A stretch of DNA of 64,000 nucleotides, from NCBI GenBank assembly GCA_048772705.1, contig JBLWGC010000211.1:1-64000 (forward strand), in the 5' to 3' direction. Both the position numbers and the translations under genes were made by a program. Below, in pieces: positions 62,202 to 64,000 of this stretch; position 1 is the stretch's first letter; every line of letters begins with the position of its first letter. A model generated the notes under the pieces. The model was given only the letters and a program-made list of their open reading frames with translations, had not been told where the DNA came from and ran no database searches. The stretch comes from Leidyana gryllorum EB-2025a. Its lineage: Eukaryota > Apicomplexa.

Positions 62202-62812
62202 TATCCTTGAACTATTCGTTTGACGATGGCATCGATGGATAGTTGACTGTCGGGGGTGAGTGGAGCAGAGCGTCCAGCAGAGTCCGAATGTATCAGGCCG
62301 GCAAATGCCAAGATCTGTTGATGGGTCGGTTTGAAGATTTGGCCTGCTCTTATCATGTAGTGGACAAACTCCTTGAGGGATATGTTGGGCCTCTTATTGG
62401 TTATGTACAACAAGGCGTTTCTAACTTCTGCAGCAACAGTGACATCGTTATATTTGGCAGCAGCAGCCAAGTATTGGACGTCATCTAGGGGAAATCCTCC
62501 CCTGACCTCAAAATCATAAGCCAGGGCTTTCTGTTCAAGTGGGGACACGCGTCGGCCAATCGCGCTCATGAGGAGGCACAGTTCAGTGTAGGTAATTTCC
62601 TCGTTCCGGTTGCCTTTGAGGCGGCTCAGTTCACTTAGTATGGGTGATGATTTAGTAGGGTAGGGTGGCTTCTGTCGGTTGGCCTTCAGAAGGCGTTGCC
62701 GGCGTTCAAGGGTAGCTTTGAACGCATCGGCGACGTCTTTTTGCTAGTTAGATCATGGTTCAGACAATGTTTGGAGTGAACTTACGCGTGCTTTGGAATT
62801 GCCTGGAAGCAT
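62201..62812 (-). CDS. Degenerate EF-hand-like protein
   Basis: Two exons; a short first exon MLPGNSKAR, then an intron of about 42 nt starting GTAAGT, then a long exon. About 190 aa. Alternating helices with a calmodulin-like spacing: ITYTELCLLMSAIGRRVSPLEQKALAYDF, FPLDDVQYLAAAAK, VRNALLYITNKRPNISLKEFVHYMIRAGQ, THQQILAFAGLI. The acidic loop residues needed for calcium binding are mostly missing, so it may be a structural EF-hand relative. The family call is tentative. The start ATG is 56 bp from that of divergent SF3B4. Confidence 0.5.
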
Positions 62813-62868
62813 TGGAGCACTGTTTGAAGGTGCATGACAGTGTCAAGCTGGAGGGAAAAAAAAAGTAG

Positions 62869-63601
62869 ATGAGTCGGCTGTTGGGGGGTGCATTGCCCGA
62901 AATCAGTCCTTTGTATGAGCGAAACCAGGAAGCTACATTATATGTAGGTAATCTGGATGCTCGTGTGGACGAGGATATTCTTTGGGAGCTATTCACTCAA
63001 TGCGGGCCTGTCAAGAATGTTCATGTGCCACGTGATAAAATCACCGGGATGCATCAAGGTGGGGTGCTGTGGCGGTTCAGCGTGTAATTGGGCTCTGACT
63101 TATGGCAGGTTACGGATTTGTGGAGTTTCAGTACGAGTTGGATGCTGAGTATGCAATGAAAGTGATGGCGCCTGTAAAGCTATTTCAAAAGCTGCTGAGA
63201 ATAAATAAAGCCGCCCAGGACAAGCGGCAATTTGAGGTGAGTCCGGCGGCGGGAAGTAGGTTATGGCGCATTCTGAATGTCAGGTGGGGGCGAACCTGTT
63301 TGTGGGCAACTTGGATCCGGACGTTGATGAGAAGAAGTTATATGATACATTTTCGTCCTTTGGTACCATATTGACGACAAAGATAATGCGGGATGCGGAC
63401 ACGGGTGAAAGTCGTGGGTTCGGTTTCGTGAGTTTCGATACGTTCGAGGCGTCCGATTTGGCATTATATTCGATGAATGGGCAGTTCCTGTGGAACCGAC
63501 CTGTTCATGTATCATATGCCTACAAGAAGGATACGAAGGGCGAGCGTCATGGGTCAGCGGCTGAACGGCTGATTGCAGCAAATCGTGTTGGAGTTGAGTA
63601 G
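62869..63601 (+). CDS. SF3B4: SF3B4 (SAP49), U2 snRNP SF3b subunit
   Basis: Three exons; introns 63059-63108 and 63237-63293. About 208 aa. Two RRMs: [21 protein letters not shown] with GYGFVEF, and [21 protein letters not shown] with [14 protein letters not shown]. It then has the hallmark [20 protein letters not shown] and ends at once, so the long Pro-rich tail of animal SF3B4 is absent. SF3B4 binds pre-mRNA near the branch site through SF3b. The ATG follows AAGTAG directly, the clearest candidate leader-splice acceptor in the window. Confidence 0.93.
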
Positions 63602-63796
63602 CAACGGAGTCGTAATCCAATCGGGCAGCAGCTAATTGTAGTTAGGCAATGCAGCAATGTCGAGGATCTAATAAAGTTGGTCTTTTAGCATTTTTGGTGC
63701 CAAGCTGGTTCGCCCGGGCAGGCGGGCAATTCTTCCTACTCTATACCAAACGACTAAACTATGCGTTCTCGGGACCCCTCCCCGTCGAGGGGACAG
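63602..63796. other. Short intergenic space
   Basis: 195 bp between SF3B4 and the next gene on the same strand. It contains AATAAAG near 63670, a possible polyadenylation-type signal, though such signals are weak in related protists. Confidence 0.35.
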
Positions 63797-64000
63797 ATGA
63801 CAATCACTCTCAAGACGGCGGCAACTGCCGCTGGTGAACCTGATGAAACAGTGAGTGCTGCCTATATTTGTATGGATGTACTGTGTGCCCCAGGCGCGCG
63901 TGCGCATAGAAGTGAACAACCCTGAGCTGGTTGCTGAGCGCGTTGTAAATCAGTTGGCTAAAAGGTTCCCACCGGAGAGTGTAGTCACTCTGGCCGCTGG
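63797..64000 (+). CDS. 5' end of an unidentified gene, cut by the window edge
   Basis: Exon 1 starts MTITLKTAATAAGEPDET, intron 63851-63893, then exon 2 reads ARVRIEVNNPELVAERVVNQLAKRF and runs off the end. The ATG follows ACAG directly, a further candidate leader-splice acceptor. Too little is visible for a family call. Confidence 0.5.

Overview
This window is nuclear DNA of a compact, intron-rich eukaryote, most likely an alveolate protist of the Perkinsus kind. The host is inferred, not proven. Nearly all introns are GT-AG and only about 36-60 nt long. Intergenic gaps are often tens of bases. Many ATGs lie a few bases after an AG, as expected where mRNAs receive a trans-spliced leader. Secreted serine protease, LPMO-like and short signal-peptide proteins are also present.

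Layout. (1) About 0.77-8.65 kb holds two R2-like, site-specific-type non-LTR retrotransposon copies (LINEs with a restriction-like endonuclease), head to tail on the minus strand. The right copy has one uninterrupted ORF of about 1785 codons. The left copy keeps only the 5' part. (2) About 8.65-14.6 kb is gene-poor. It has a 52-bp tandem repeat, many short perfect hairpins and a near-continuous hairpin chain at 13.35-13.67 kb. (3) 14.6-18 kb has an intronless LPMO-like secreted protein, a coiled-coil protein and a small membrane protein. (4) 18.1-25 kb has a PRP38 splicing factor, a large propeller-like protein with a C-terminal zinc site (possibly TFIIIC-related) and an RFTS-domain protein. 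(5) 25-28.9 kb is a same-strand cluster of short signal-peptide proteins. (6) 29-33 kb has a START-domain protein, an AlkB-type dioxygenase and aspartate-semialdehyde dehydrogenase, all minus. (7) 33-43 kb is a formin divergent from SMC4. (8) 43-64 kb is packed with housekeeping genes: BMS1, a Rab1-type GTPase, a DBP2-like DEAD-box helicase, a YbjJ-like MFS carrier, PPIL4, NOB1, a subtilisin-like protease, proline-rich secreted proteins, a degenerate EF-hand-like protein, SF3B4 and a gene cut by the window end.

The genes do not form a pathway, but RNA biology is over-represented: PRP38, PPIL4 and SF3B4 (spliceosome), BMS1 and NOB1 (40S maturation), and a DEAD-box helicase. Architecture links them. 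Seven divergent pairs have start codons only 34-185 bp apart. Convergent stops can be 2-22 bp apart. Same-strand neighbours can be about 10-60 bp apart.

The least explained signals are the hairpin chain in the gene desert, and a recurrent CACACGTGTG-type palindrome. The palindrome sits 13-21 nt upstream of the ATG in three signal-peptide genes but also occurs inside introns. All exon structures were read by eye from splice signals and protein continuity.
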